Counted from the first letter of the stretch, positions 15,885 to 23,913 are shown. The stretch is 48,787 nt of DNA from Megamonas hypermegale (GCA_002314325.1 DCFC01000039.1:49265-98051), one strand, 5' to 3'. The notes: generated from the sequence alone by a model not told the origin. A program made the numbers and translations.

Positions 15885-17179
15885 GTATCCTTAAAACCTC
15901 CGCCTTGTGATGAATTTACAATGAAACTGTCGGGATTGCGGGAAAAACGGGTTAGACCGCTTTTCCATACTTTCGTCGTTTCGCCGCTTAAAACGAATGC
16001 GCGCAAATCGGCTTTGCGTTCAATCAACTGGTCGCCGTCCAGAATTTCCAGCCCTTTAAAGTCAATTACTTCCTGCGCGATAAAGCGGCGTGGTTCCGCG
16101 AGCAGCTTTGCAATGAATTTGTCCTTCAGTTGCGGCGTCAGTGTATTGGCGAAGAATACGCCGTATCCGCCCGCTTCGGCGACATCTTTGATAACAAGAC
16201 GGTCAAAGTTGTCGAGAATAAACTGAAGGTCTTCTTTATAATACGGCAGATACGTCGGTGCATTGTGCAAAATCGGTTTTTCACCTAGATAATATTCAAT
16301 CATTTTCGGCACAAAATAATAAATGCCCTTATCATCTGCTACACCATTGCCGGGAGCATTGATAAGGGCGACGTTGCCTTTTTTATAAATTTCCATAAGA
16401 TGCGGTATGCCGATTAAGGAGTCTTCTCTAAATGTCATCGGGTCTAAATAATCGTCGGAAATACGGCGGTAGAGTGCACCGATTTTTTCCAACGAACCGG
16501 TATAATTTTTAAAATACAGATAATCTTCCTGCACTACGACATCATCTGCATTGACGAGTACAGCTCCCGTTTTTTCCGCCAGATAAGCGTGTTCAAAGTA
16601 AGCTGCATTCATTCTGCCCGGTGTAAAAATGGCGTTTATGCCGCCCGTGTTCACGTAGTCCATCACAGCTTTCAGCATTTGAGCATAATTGCGGTTTTCC
16701 GCGACTTCATTGTGCACATACGTCATCGGACTGGCTCGGCGGCAAATCGAACGGGCAATCATCGGATAGGAAGCACCGCTCGGCACGCGCAGATTATCCT
16801 CCAGAACGAACCATGTCCCGTCTTTTGCCTGTACTAAATCGATGCCGGAGATATGAGAATAAATGTTTTTCGGTGGAACGATACCTTCGCACTGCGGCAG
16901 ATAACCGCTGGAAGAATAGACAAATTCCGACGGGATTACATTATCGTTTATGATGTTTTTCTCACCGTATACATCGTTTAAAAAAGCATTCAGAGCGTCA
17001 ACGCGCTGGATTAGGCCTTCGCTGAGATATTCAAATTCCTCTTTGGTGATTATGCGCGGCAGGCAGTCGAATGGGAACAGCTGTTCGTGAAAAATGTGGT
17101 CTTTGTAAATACCGAATTTTACGCCGTATCGTTTTAATAAATCATTGACTTTTTCCGTATATCGTATAAGTTCTACCAT
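15866..17179 (-). CDS. Circularly permuted ATP-grasp ligase (DUF404/DUF407)
   Basis: A 437-residue member of the circularly permuted type 2 ATP-grasp family, predicted to form an amide bond between a carboxylate and an amine at the cost of ATP. Seen: FPFDCLPRIITKEEFEYL near residue 35, the nucleotide-binding segment FVLEDNLRVPSGASY, NAPGNGVADDKG, VIKDVAEAGGYGVF and the terminal SRNPDSFIVNSSQGGGFKDTW. It is the first gene of the five-gene minus-strand operon; AAGGGA precedes the ATG. Family knowledge links such proteins with alpha-E and transglutaminase partners in predicted peptide-tagging or metabolite-synthesis systems; the substrate is not known. Confidence 0.9.
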   Translation of the reverse strand: MVELIRYTEKVNDLLKRYGVKFGIYKDHIFHEQLFPFDCLPRIITKEEFEYLSEGLIQRVDALNAFLNDVYGEKNIINDNVIPSEFVYSSSGYLPQCEGIVPPKNIYSHISGIDLVQAKDGTWFVLEDNLRVPSGASYPMIARSICRRASPMTYVHNEVAENRNYAQMLKAVMDYVNTGGINAIFTPGRMNAAYFEHAYLAEKTGAVLVNADDVVVQEDYLYFKNYTGSLEKIGALYRRISDDYLDPMTFREDSLIGIPHLMEIYKKGNVALINAPGNGVADDKGIYYFVPKMIEYYLGEKPILHNAPTYLPYYKEDLQFILDNFDRLVIKDVAEAGGYGVFFANTLTPQLKDKFIAKLLAEPRRFIAQEVIDFKGLEILDGDQLIERKADLRAFVLSGETTKVWKSGLTRFSRNPDSFIVNSSQGGGFKDTWILSR

Positions 17180-17199
17180 AAATATCCCTTCTTGCTTTG

Positions 17200-17239
17200 T
17201 AAAATAAAAAACGCCCTATTCAATCAAATGAATAGGACG
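17200..17239 (-). terminator. Terminator-like hairpin in the leader of the ATP-grasp operon
   Basis: In the minus-strand transcript CGTCCTATTCA and TGAATAGGGCG pair over 11 positions (17239-17229 with 17222-17212), including one G-U pair, followed at once by TTTTTTATTTTAC. The same arms leave a C-A mismatch on the plus strand, so the structure is built for minus-strand RNA. It begins about 10 bases after the predicted transcription start and ends 20 bases before the start codon. The upstream gene is divergent, so it cannot be a normal gene-end terminator. Conditional termination is the simplest reading. Confidence 0.6.
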
Positions 17240-17253
17240 CCTTTGTCGCTTAT

Positions 17254-17282
17254 AGTGTAATATATCCTGCAAAAAATGTCAA
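17254..17282 (-). promoter_or_regulatory. Promoter of the ATP-grasp/alpha-E/transglutaminase/M14 operon
   Basis: TTGACA (17277-17282) and TACACT (17254-17259) on the minus strand are separated by exactly 17 bases. The remainder of the divergent intergenic region (17283-17570) is very AT-rich and also contains a TATAAT at 17477-17482 facing ppx, without a convincing -35. Confidence 0.7.
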
Positions 17283-17570
17283 CAGCAAAGTATATATTTT
17301 ATTCATATTTTTCGTTTTACACTGGACAAAATTTATAAAATTGATTTTTAAATCTGTATAGTTGTATGCTGAAAATAATGGCGTTTTTTTGATAAGGACG
17401 GAAACCAGACGGATTTTTTCTTAAAAAATTCGTAAAAATCACGCAGAAACTTGTATTTTTTCTTGTGAACTGATAGTATAATTGTAATATAAAACGTATT
17501 TTTGCATATATTTTACATAATTTTAACATTACTGTAAAAAATATATACTACAATATAATAAGGAGTGGTT

Positions 17571-18512
17571 ATGATGATGTATGCAGTTGTAGATATCGGT
17601 TCAAATACGATGCGTCTGGTTATTTATAAGGTGGAAGGAGGCAGACCGCGCGCTCTTTTCAATAAAAAGGAAATGGCGGAGCTGGCTTCGTTTATTAAAG
17701 ACGGAATGATGACGGCGGAAGGTATAAACCGTGCCTGCTATATCCTGGACAGCTTCAATCTTCTGGCAAAAGAACTGGGCGTTACCCAGATGCGTGTTTT
17801 TGCTACGGCATCGCTGCGCAATATTTCCAACAGCCAGGCAGCCGTTACGGAAATCGAGGACCGCACCGGTGTTTCGATTACGCTGTTGAGCGGCGCGCAG
17901 GAAGCCGAATACGACTTTGTCGGCGCTGCCAGAACGGTTGATTTGCAGAGCGGTCTGCTTGTCGATATCGGCGGCGGCAGTACGGAGCTTGTTTTCTATA
18001 AGGATATGGAAATTCAGAACGCCGTGAGCCTGCCTATCGGTTCGCTCAGCATGTATACGAGATTTATAAAACATCTGTTCCCGACGAAAAAGGAACGCAA
18101 GGCGATTGAAAATTGCGTGGAAGATATGCTCTATCGCTATGAAGTGAGCAATCTCGGCGACTGTCCGTCCGTATGCGGTGTCGGCGGCACTATCCGTGCT
18201 ATGGACAAACTGAACAGTTATTTTTGCAATTTGAGCGTTAATAATCGCTTCGTAACGTCGGAAAATCTGCGTGCTATGGTTAAAAGGCTGGAAAACCGCG
18301 AAGACAAGAAATTTATTCCGCTGGATACGCTGGAAATTCTGCTGAAAGTGGTGCCGGAACGCGTACGTACGATTATGCCGGGTATGATAATTTTGAATAC
18401 CATCGTAAAACACTTTAAAGTACAGAATATTTACGTAAGCCGCGCCGGCGTGCGTGAAGGATTTTTGTACAAGCAAATTTTGAGTAAAGAGGACGAAACA
18501 GTTAATGGATAA
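17571..18512 (+). CDS. Ppx/GppA-family exopolyphosphatase
   Basis: A 313-residue actin-fold phosphatase of the Ppx/GppA family, which removes terminal phosphates from polyphosphate or pppGpp. Motifs: AVVDIGSNTMRLVIY at the N-terminus (phosphate 1), FATASLRN, the phosphate 2 motif LLVDIGGGSTELVF, and GVGGTIRAM. It is about the length of the short Ppx form and lacks the C-terminal HD extension of E. coli Ppx. Three consecutive ATGs follow AAGGAG; the first (17571) is given. It overlaps ppk by 8 bases, so polyphosphate synthesis and breakdown are co-expressed, which supports exopolyphosphatase over GppA. Confidence 0.88.
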   Translation: MMMYAVVDIGSNTMRLVIYKVEGGRPRALFNKKEMAELASFIKDGMMTAEGINRACYILDSFNLLAKELGVTQMRVFATASLRNISNSQAAVTEIEDRTGVSITLLSGAQEAEYDFVGAARTVDLQSGLLVDIGGGSTELVFYKDMEIQNAVSLPIGSLSMYTRFIKHLFPTKKERKAIENCVEDMLYRYEVSNLGDCPSVCGVGGTIRAMDKLNSYFCNLSVNNRFVTSENLRAMVKRLENREDKKFIPLDTLEILLKVVPERVRTIMPGMIILNTIVKHFKVQNIYVSRAGVREGFLYKQILSKEDETVNG

Positions 18513-20586
18513 AAAAATAGACACTACGTATACCCAAAATAGAGAATTGTCGTGGCTTCGTTTTAATGAACGTGTTTTAGAAGAAGCCACCGATACGAAT
18601 GTGCCGCTGTATGAACGATTGAAGTTTGTGGCCATTTATGCCAGCAATCTCGATGAATTCTACCGTGTGCGTGTCGGCAGCCTTTGGGATTTGGCTTCGA
18701 TTGATACGAATGAATTTGATAATAAAAGCTTCATGACGCCGAAACAGCAGCTTACTAAAATTTTTGACGCGACGAAAAAACTCAATCAGAAAGCCGATAA
18801 AATTTTTGCTGATGTGGAAAAGAATTTGAAAAAAGCCGGTATTGAAAGAAAAAAAGTAAGCACGCTCAGTGCAAAGGATAAATCCTTTGTCAAGGAATAC
18901 TTTGAAAACTTCGTGCGCCCGTTCCTTTCACCGCAGATTATCAATGTGCGTCATCCGTTCCCGCATCTTTTGAACAAGGCATTATATGTAGGCATTGTTT
19001 TGACGCGCAAAAAACGCAGCGTATTCGGTATTATACCTGTTCCGGCTAATCTGCCGAAAGTGGTGTTTCTGCCGAATAAAACAAAGATACGCTACGTGAT
19101 GACAGAAGATATTATCGCCTCGCATGCCAACAAGATTTTTGACGGCTACGAAGTGGAAAAAAGCCTGGTTCTCTCTGTGACGAGAAGCGCTGACATCAGC
19201 CTTGACGACGAACGGCTCGATTTGGGCGAGGATTTTCTCGAACATGCCAGAGAAGTTCTGCTCAAACGGCAGCGTCTGGCGCCGGTCCGTCTGGAAGTGG
19301 AAGGCGATTTTGATTCTTCCATGATTAAATATGTAACGAACCAGTTCAAAATTTCAGAAAAACAGATTTTCATCTATAAATCGCCGATTAATAAATCGTA
19401 TATTTTCTCATTGGAAGGCAAATTTAACGAAGAACAGAAAAATCTCCTGATGTATCCGCCGTTTGCGCCGTCGACTATCTGCTGCGTGCCGGACAGCGCC
19501 AAAGTCATGGATTATGTAAGTCAGAACGATGTAATGCTGCAATATCCGTATCAGAGTTTTGATATCTTCTTGAAATTCATTAAGGAAGCCGTAACGAATG
19601 ATAAGGTATTTGCCATAAAAATCACTTTATACCGCGTCGGCAGCCGCAAGGCGCAGCTCATGAACTATCTGTCCATGGCGGCAAAAATGGGCAAGGATGT
19701 TACCGTACTTATGGAACTGCGCGCCAGATTTGATGAGGAAAACAATATCAACTGGGCGGAATTTCTTCAGGATGCCGGCTGCAAGGTTATCTACGGCATG
19801 GAAGGATATAAAGTTCATTCCAAAATCTGTCTCGTTATGAAACAGGAAGAGGACGGCATAAAATATTTCACGCAAATCGGTACAGGCAACTACAACGCCT
19901 CCACTTCATCGCTCTATACGGATATTTCCCTGATTACGAGCAATGAAGGTATCGGTAAGGATGCAGTGGAATTTTTCCAGAACATGGGCATTGACAATCT
20001 GTACGGTGAATATAAGCATTTGCTTGTTGCGCCGGTGTCATTAAAGCCTACATTACTTAATTTAATTCAGGCGGAAATCGAAAAAGCGCAGAATGGACAG
20101 GAAACGTCCATTTTCCTGAAAATGAATTCGCTCACTGACCGCCAGCTTATCGACGCACTCAAGGATGCTTCGCAGGCGGGTGTAAAAATAAAAATGATAA
20201 TCCGCGGTATCTGCTGCATTCTGCCGGGCATAGAAGGCAAGACTGACAATATCGAAGTAATCAGTGTTGTCGGCAGATTTTTGGAACACTCCCGCATATA
20301 CTGCTTCGGCACGGGCGATGATATGAAAATGTACATCTCGTCGGCTGACTGGATGACGCGCAACACGGAAAACCGCGTGGAAATCGCCGCGCCTGTTTAC
20401 GACAGCAAGATAAAGGAAAGTATTTACGATACACTGCTTATCATGTGGCGCGACAATCTCAAAGCGAGAATTCTCTGCTCTGACGGCAGCTATAAAAAGC
20501 CGGAAATCAAAGAAGGCGACGAACTGCACGACTGTCAGAACGAATTGCGCCATGAATACAAAATGGGCAGAAGAATAACGTTATAA
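18505..20586 (+). CDS. ppk: Polyphosphate kinase 1
   Basis: A 693-residue Ppk1, making inorganic polyphosphate from ATP through a phosphohistidine. Family features in order: NRELSWLRFNERVLEEA at the N-terminus, the FVRPFLSPQIINVRHPFPHL region, SFDIFLKFIKEAV, LMELRARFDEENNINWAE, the catalytic histidine in GYKVHSKICLV, and the second phospholipase D-like His in LEHSRIYCFG followed by SADWMTRNTENRVE. Full length for the family. The start lies inside the end of ppx. A palindromic repeat copy (20593-20704) lies between the stop and the terminator, so it would be part of the mRNA 3' end. Confidence 0.96.
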   Translation: MDKKIDTTYTQNRELSWLRFNERVLEEATDTNVPLYERLKFVAIYASNLDEFYRVRVGSLWDLASIDTNEFDNKSFMTPKQQLTKIFDATKKLNQKADKIFADVEKNLKKAGIERKKVSTLSAKDKSFVKEYFENFVRPFLSPQIINVRHPFPHLLNKALYVGIVLTRKKRSVFGIIPVPANLPKVVFLPNKTKIRYVMTEDIIASHANKIFDGYEVEKSLVLSVTRSADISLDDERLDLGEDFLEHAREVLLKRQRLAPVRLEVEGDFDSSMIKYVTNQFKISEKQIFIYKSPINKSYIFSLEGKFNEEQKNLLMYPPFAPSTICCVPDSAKVMDYVSQNDVMLQYPYQSFDIFLKFIKEAVTNDKVFAIKITLYRVGSRKAQLMNYLSMAAKMGKDVTVLMELRARFDEENNINWAEFLQDAGCKVIYGMEGYKVHSKICLVMKQEEDGIKYFTQIGTGNYNASTSSLYTDISLITSNEGIGKDAVEFFQNMGIDNLYGEYKHLLVAPVSLKPTLLNLIQAEIEKAQNGQETSIFLKMNSLTDRQLIDALKDASQAGVKIKMIIRGICCILPGIEGKTDNIEVISVVGRFLEHSRIYCFGTGDDMKMYISSADWMTRNTENRVEIAAPVYDSKIKESIYDTLLIMWRDNLKARILCSDGSYKKPEIKEGDELHDCQNELRHEYKMGRRITL

Positions 20587-20592
20587 CAACCC

Positions 20593-20704
20593 GTTGTGTT
20601 AGAAAAACATCTAGCTTGTAACCAGCAGTATAATACTTTATATTCGTTCGATGTTGTCACTTAACCTCAGTATTATGCTGCTTTAAGAAATCGACTGGCA
20701 TAAT
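20593..20704 (+). repeat. Structured palindromic element, copy 1 (shortened)
   Basis: 112 bp. The ends GTTGTGTTAG and CTGGCATAAT form the outer inverted repeat. The inner stem is AGCAGTATAATACT (20624-20637) with AGTATTATGCTGCT (20669-20682), 14 pairs with one G-U. The loop keeps TTCGATGTTGTCACTTAACCTCA. Compared with other copies, about 12 bases (CTAAATATAAAC) are missing from the 3' side, and the stem is correspondingly shorter. It carries C-G at the stem position where most copies have G-C. Confidence 0.85.
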
Positions 20705-20730
20705 GGGCTATAATTGAATTAGAAAGCAAA

Positions 20731-20760
20731 AAAAAAGGAAGCATAAATGCTTCCTTTTTT
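20731..20760. terminator. Intrinsic terminator between ppk and convergent small-protein genes
   Basis: A perfect 13-bp stem AAAAAAGGAAGCA/TGCTTCCTTTTTT closes a TAAA tetraloop, with A- and T-runs on both sides. It can terminate ppx-ppk on the plus strand and the small membrane protein genes on the minus strand. Confidence 0.88.
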
Positions 20761-20801
20761 AGTGTTAATTTATATTATATATTTTGAGAAAAAGTGAGTC
20801 G

Positions 20802-20996
20802 TTATAAATTATGCGCTTTTTGCAGAAAAGATTTTTTGGCGGTCTTTCTGTCGGAACTTAGTTCAACGGCAAGAGCGATTAAATAAATCACCAACGCACC
20901 GATTAATATTATTGTGATAGTTGATATATCTTTAACAATAAAAGGAGAGAAAATGCTTAAAGCACAGATTATTGATATGATGGAAAAAATATTCAT
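20802..20996 (-). CDS. Small two-span membrane protein
   Basis: 64 residues, with two hydrophobic segments (about 4-20 and 25-46), a basic polar tail and the C-terminus KAHNL. Translation is supported by GAGGTAA 7 bases before the ATG. No known domain is recognised. It lies directly downstream of a second small membrane protein (21018-21233), with 21 bases between them, so they are probably co-transcribed. The C-terminal AHNL recalls the AHSL end of the third small protein at 22392. Function unknown. Confidence 0.65.
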   Translation of the reverse strand: MNIFSIISIICALSIFSPFIVKDISTITIILIGALVIYLIALAVELSSDRKTAKKSFLQKAHNL

Positions 20997-21017
20997 GATG
21001 ATTACCTCGCGTATTAT

Positions 21018-21233
21018 TCAGATTTTTGCATGAGAAAATTTTAAAGAAGTTTTTAGTGTATCAGTTTTGTCATTGTTGAAATTCACGATTTTATCCGCGA
21101 TAAGACCGATGGCAAGTCCCCAGTAACAGATGCCGAATGTTGCGATGAACATAATGGCATGTCCTGATAGAAAAGACAATGCGGCGCCACAGATAACAGC
21201 TATGATTGTGTTTAAGATAAATAATGATTTCAT
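21018..21233 (-). CDS. Small two-span membrane protein, paralogue of the 22392 gene
   Basis: 71 residues: MKSLF start, two hydrophobic segments (about 3-35 and 38-50), polar tail ending SHAKI. It aligns with the 22392-22622 protein at the MKxxF start, the LS..S....M segment and a GLxIG...K region, so the two appear to be paralogues. The ATG at 21233 follows AAGGGAG at 8 bases; the longer frame from 21251 would begin with TTG inside that site. It is divergent from the AraC regulator at 21481, with tandem direct repeats between them. Function unknown. Confidence 0.65.
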   Translation of the reverse strand: MKSLFILNTIIAVICGAALSFLSGHAIMFIATFGICYWGLAIGLIADKIVNFNNDKTDTLKTSLKFSHAKI

Positions 21234-21390
21234 GATAAAAACTCCCTTCAATAAAAGATAAAAATAGACGTAAATTATCTTTTTAAAACAAATAAGATTA
21301 TTTGACTGTCAAGGAGCATAAATATTTCATGTACATAAAATCTTGCTTCTGTATCGTTTTGACACTTATAATATAGCATGAGGCAATGAA

Positions 21391-21433
21391 TTAAAATAGG
21401 TTTGATATTATCTTAAAATAGGTTGATAGTATC
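21391..21433 (+). promoter_or_regulatory. Tandem 22-bp direct repeat, probable AraC-type binding sites
   Basis: TTAAAATAGGTTTGATATTATC (21391-21412) is followed head to tail by TTAAAATAGGTTGATAGTATC (21413-21433), differing by one deletion and one substitution. A half-copy TATCTTAAAATA recurs at 22692-22703, upstream of the third small membrane protein. Direct repeats at two helical turns are typical AraC-family sites. The pair sits 47 bases before the AraC start and between divergent genes. Confidence 0.55.
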
Positions 21434-21480
21434 TTATGATTTTAAATAGTCTATAGTGAAAAACAAAAGTGGGCGATATA

Positions 21481-22329
21481 ATGGAAGAGAAAAAAATAAG
21501 CTATGAGGAAATAAATACTTCGGAAATAACGAATGTACAGTTCTGTACGTGGATAGACAAGGGCAATTATGCTCCGTATCACTGGCACAGAGCGATTGAA
21601 ATCGTTTATGTACTGGAAGGTGAGTTGCTCGTTACGGCGGAAAATCATTCAAAGCTTCTGCTGCCGGGAAGGTGTGCGCTTATTAATATGAATGTCATCC
21701 ATTCCAACAAGGCGACAAAACCGGATAAATACATTTTGCTGCAGATACCGGTGGATTTTCTGAAAAAATTCATTCCCAATGTGCAGGAACTGAAGTTCGT
21801 CGTAAATGACGGGCTGGAAGAAAAAGCTAAACAAAATAAAATAGAACAGCTGAAAAAAATTCTGGAAAAGATGAAGGAACTTGACGATAATCGCAGTGAA
21901 GGTTTCCTATTATATTTCAACTGTCTGCTGTTTGAGCTTTTATGCCTTATGCACGGCAGTTTCAGTGAAAAAATTTATCAGGCGGATATGGTGCGGAAAA
22001 AACGTGATTTTGCGCGGCTGAATAAGATAATGGATTATGTCGCGAAAAATTACAGGCGCAATATACCGCTGGAGGAGATAGCCAAAGTGGCGCTGTTTGA
22101 ACCGAAATATTTCTGCCGCTTTTTTAAGAAACATATGGGTATAACATTTCTGGAATATCAGAACGAGCTGCGTCTTTCGTATATTTACCGTGATTTAATC
22201 AACACGGAGGATTTGGTGGCGGAAATTCTGGAACGGCACGGTTTTGCCAATTACAAATTGTTTCGGCGCATGTTCAAGGCACGGTTCGGCGATACGCCGC
22301 TTAAAGTGCGCGCTCGGCTGAAAAACTAA
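21481..22329 (+). CDS. AraC-family regulator with cupin sensor domain
   Basis: About 282 residues. The N-terminal half is a cupin-like sensor (HWHRAIEIVYVLEGELLVTAEN, then LLPGRCALINMNVIHSN). The C-terminal 100 residues form the AraC double helix-turn-helix: NIPLEEIAKVALFEPKYFCR, FKKHMGITFLEYQNELR, and the terminal GFANYKLFRRMFKARFGDTP. The last motif is slightly divergent. The start is uncertain because no strong ribosome site is visible; ATG at 21481 and GTG at 21469 are both possible. It is flanked by genes for small membrane proteins on the opposite strand and may control them through the repeats upstream. Confidence 0.85.
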   Translation: MEEKKISYEEINTSEITNVQFCTWIDKGNYAPYHWHRAIEIVYVLEGELLVTAENHSKLLLPGRCALINMNVIHSNKATKPDKYILLQIPVDFLKKFIPNVQELKFVVNDGLEEKAKQNKIEQLKKILEKMKELDDNRSEGFLLYFNCLLFELLCLMHGSFSEKIYQADMVRKKRDFARLNKIMDYVAKNYRRNIPLEEIAKVALFEPKYFCRFFKKHMGITFLEYQNELRLSYIYRDLINTEDLVAEILERHGFANYKLFRRMFKARFGDTPLKVRARLKN

Positions 22330-22330
22330 A

Positions 22331-22359
22331 AAAAGACTGCCTACAAGCGGCAGTCTTTT
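22331..22359. terminator. Terminator of the AraC gene
   Basis: AAAAGACTGCC (22331-22341) and GGCAGTCTTTT (22349-22359) form a perfect 11-bp stem with a 7-base loop, starting two bases after the AraC stop. Both A- and T-runs are present. Confidence 0.85.
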
Positions 22360-22371
22360 ATCTATATAAAA

Positions 22372-22406
22372 TGAAAAAAGCACATAGACTATTATAAGCT
22401 ATGTGC
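22372..22406 (-). terminator. Terminator overlapping the end of the 22392 gene
   Basis: On the minus strand GCACATAG (22406-22399) pairs with CTATGTGC (22387-22380), followed by TTTTTTCATTTT. The first arm lies inside the coding sequence and encodes the Ala-His-Ser end of the small membrane protein. Confidence 0.75.
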
Positions 22407-22622
22407 ACGATGATAGGAAGAATAATCTTCTTCGTTTTCAGTTGTTTTCGCAGCAGTTTCTTCACCGGAAAGTACGAGTTTCACGCCGATGAACTGAATA
22501 AGCATAATGCCTAAATCAAAACCGATTGTAACAGCCAGCATAACAGGATTACTGGAAGCGAGGGAAAGAATGATGCCGCCGATTAAGAATACGAGCGTTT
22601 CCCAGAAGAAAATATTTTTCAT
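22392..22622 (-). CDS. Small two-span membrane protein
   Basis: 76 residues beginning MKNIFFWETLVFLIGG, with two hydrophobic segments (about 4-24 and 27-50), an acidic linker and the C-terminus HRAHSL. It is similar in pattern to the 21018 protein (MKxxF, LS..S....M, two spans). The ATG at 22622 has GAGGTG 6 bases upstream and a very strong promoter. The terminator stem overlaps the last codons. No family or function is recognised; a small stress or transport-associated membrane peptide is one possibility. Confidence 0.65.
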   Translation of the reverse strand: MKNIFFWETLVFLIGGIILSLASSNPVMLAVTIGFDLGIMLIQFIGVKLVLSGEETAAKTTENEEDYSSYHRAHSL

Positions 22623-22646
22623 GATTAACACCTCATTTCGCTTCAC

Positions 22647-22674
22647 ATTATAGCATATCGAGATGAGTAGTCAA
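22647..22674 (-). promoter_or_regulatory. Strong promoter of the 22392 small membrane protein gene
   Basis: TTGACT (22669-22674), a 16-base spacer and TGC-TATAAT (extended -10, 22647-22652) on the minus strand. A copy of the AraC-repeat core TATCTTAAAATA lies about 20 bases upstream at 22692-22703, a position suited to an activator. Confidence 0.7.
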
Positions 22675-22743
22675 TAAAAACGAAGAAAGTTTCTATCTTA
22701 AAATACTTGTAATTGTTATAAATTGCAGGTATTTTTTAATAAT

Positions 22744-23643
22744 TTACAAATCGAGCATGGCGGAAAGATAATAGCGCGCCTTGAGTGCATATTCAAACGG
22801 GTTGGCGATTTCCGGATTTTGCTCGGCTTCGACGATGAGCCAGCCGCTGTAGTCGGTATCGTTTAATGCCTGAAAGATTTTCTGGAAATTGACATAGCCG
22901 TTGCCGTCGCCCGGCACGGTGAAGCAGTTGTGGCGGATGGCTTGGCGGAAACTGTAGTTGTTTTTCTGTGCCTCAATCATCTTTTCGGAATAGATATCCT
23001 TTAAATGAACGTTGCCGATGCGTTTGCCGTATTTGAGGATAAACTGCACCGGGTCGATATTGGCAAGAGTTAAATCGGCCGTATCCAAACACAGATGTAC
23101 ATAGCGTTCTTCTGTATGATTGAGCAGAAAGGAAATTTCCTCTTCTGTCTGCACAACCGTGCCGATATGGTGATGATAGCATAATTTTATATTGTGTTTA
23201 TGCGCCAGTTTGCCCAGTTTATTCAGCCCGGTGCAGAGATTTTGCCATTGTTTTTCCGAAAGCGCCGGTTTTTCGCCGAACATGGAGTTGTCGCCGCGAA
23301 ACAGGTTGTAGCTCATCTCGCAGACATTGATATATGACGCATTTACCGCTTGCAGCTGCATGATTTCCGCTTTGAACTGCTGTTCGATTTGGGCATAAGG
23401 CATTGTGGCAAGATAAGCGTTGAACCATTTTCCGGCGATTTTCAGATTTCTGAGAGCAGCATGATAATGGATTTTATCTATATTCTGCGGAAATGTAATG
23501 CCTATTTCCGTGCCAGAATAGCCGGTCAGGGCGATTTCGCTCAAAATCTGCTCGAAATTGTTGGTGGAGCCTAAAAACGGCATATCGTCATTCGTCCAGT
23601 TTATCGGCGATATACCGATGAATATCTTATTATGTTCAAACAT
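22744..23643 (-). CDS. iolE: IolE-like inosose dehydratase / sugar phosphate isomerase-epimerase
   Basis: A 299-residue TIM-barrel protein of the xylose isomerase-like AP endonuclease 2 superfamily. It resembles Bacillus subtilis IolE (myo-inosose-2 dehydratase) along its whole length: a PINWTNDDMP-type start, GYSGTEIG, LRNLKIAGKWF, LCYHHHIGTVVQTEEE with the metal-binding His region, LCLDTADLTL, NVHLKD, FTVPGDGNGYVNF, and the terminal IVEAEQNPEIANPFEYALKAR. AAAGAGG precedes the ATG. Other iol genes (iolB, C, D) are absent. An iolG-like dehydrogenase lies 1.9 kb away on the other strand. A palindromic element begins 35 bases upstream of the start. Confidence 0.85.
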   Translation of the reverse strand: MFEHNKIFIGISPINWTNDDMPFLGSTNNFEQILSEIALTGYSGTEIGITFPQNIDKIHYHAALRNLKIAGKWFNAYLATMPYAQIEQQFKAEIMQLQAVNASYINVCEMSYNLFRGDNSMFGEKPALSEKQWQNLCTGLNKLGKLAHKHNIKLCYHHHIGTVVQTEEEISFLLNHTEERYVHLCLDTADLTLANIDPVQFILKYGKRIGNVHLKDIYSEKMIEAQKNNYSFRQAIRHNCFTVPGDGNGYVNFQKIFQALNDTDYSGWLIVEAEQNPEIANPFEYALKARYYLSAMLDL

Positions 23644-23678
23644 GAAAAGACCTCTTTAAAATAGTATGTTATTTATCT

Positions 23679-23801
23679 GTTGTGCTAGTAAAACATCGAG
23701 CCTGTAGTCAGCAGTATAATAGTTTATATCCGCTGCCTGCTGTCACTTAACCTCACTAAATATAAACTATTATACTGCTTGGGGAAATCAACCAGCACAA
23801 C
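23679..23801 (+). repeat. Structured palindromic element, copy 2
   Basis: 123 bp. Outer ends GTTGTGCTAGT and ACCAGCACAAC pair with one mismatch. The inner stem AGCAGTATAATAGTTTATAT (23710-23729) with ATATAAACTATTATACTGCT (23760-23779) is a perfect 20-bp match around a 30-base loop containing CACTTAACCTCACTAA. The loop's 5' half (CCGCTGCCTGCT) differs from other copies and loses the TTCGATGTT stretch. It lies between divergent iolE and the PepSY gene, within promoter distance of both. Confidence 0.92.
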
Positions 23802-23913
23802 AAGTATTGTTATAAAACTTCGTTTAAGATTATAATATAGATATGAGAAATGATTGTCAAATTAAGGCAATTACAGAGAAAAACGATAAAATTTGCTGAT
23901 AGGGGGTTTTAAA

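Noticed and set aside
17601..18635. 344-codon minus-strand open frame opposite ppx
   Set aside because: It is antisense to a clear Ppx/GppA gene, is rich in F, H and R as expected of a shadow frame, and has no recognisable motif or ribosome site.
23710..23730. TATAAT inside the palindromic element stem as an outward promoter
   Set aside because: No -35 at a suitable distance and no TGn extension; the sequence is explained by the AT-rich stem.
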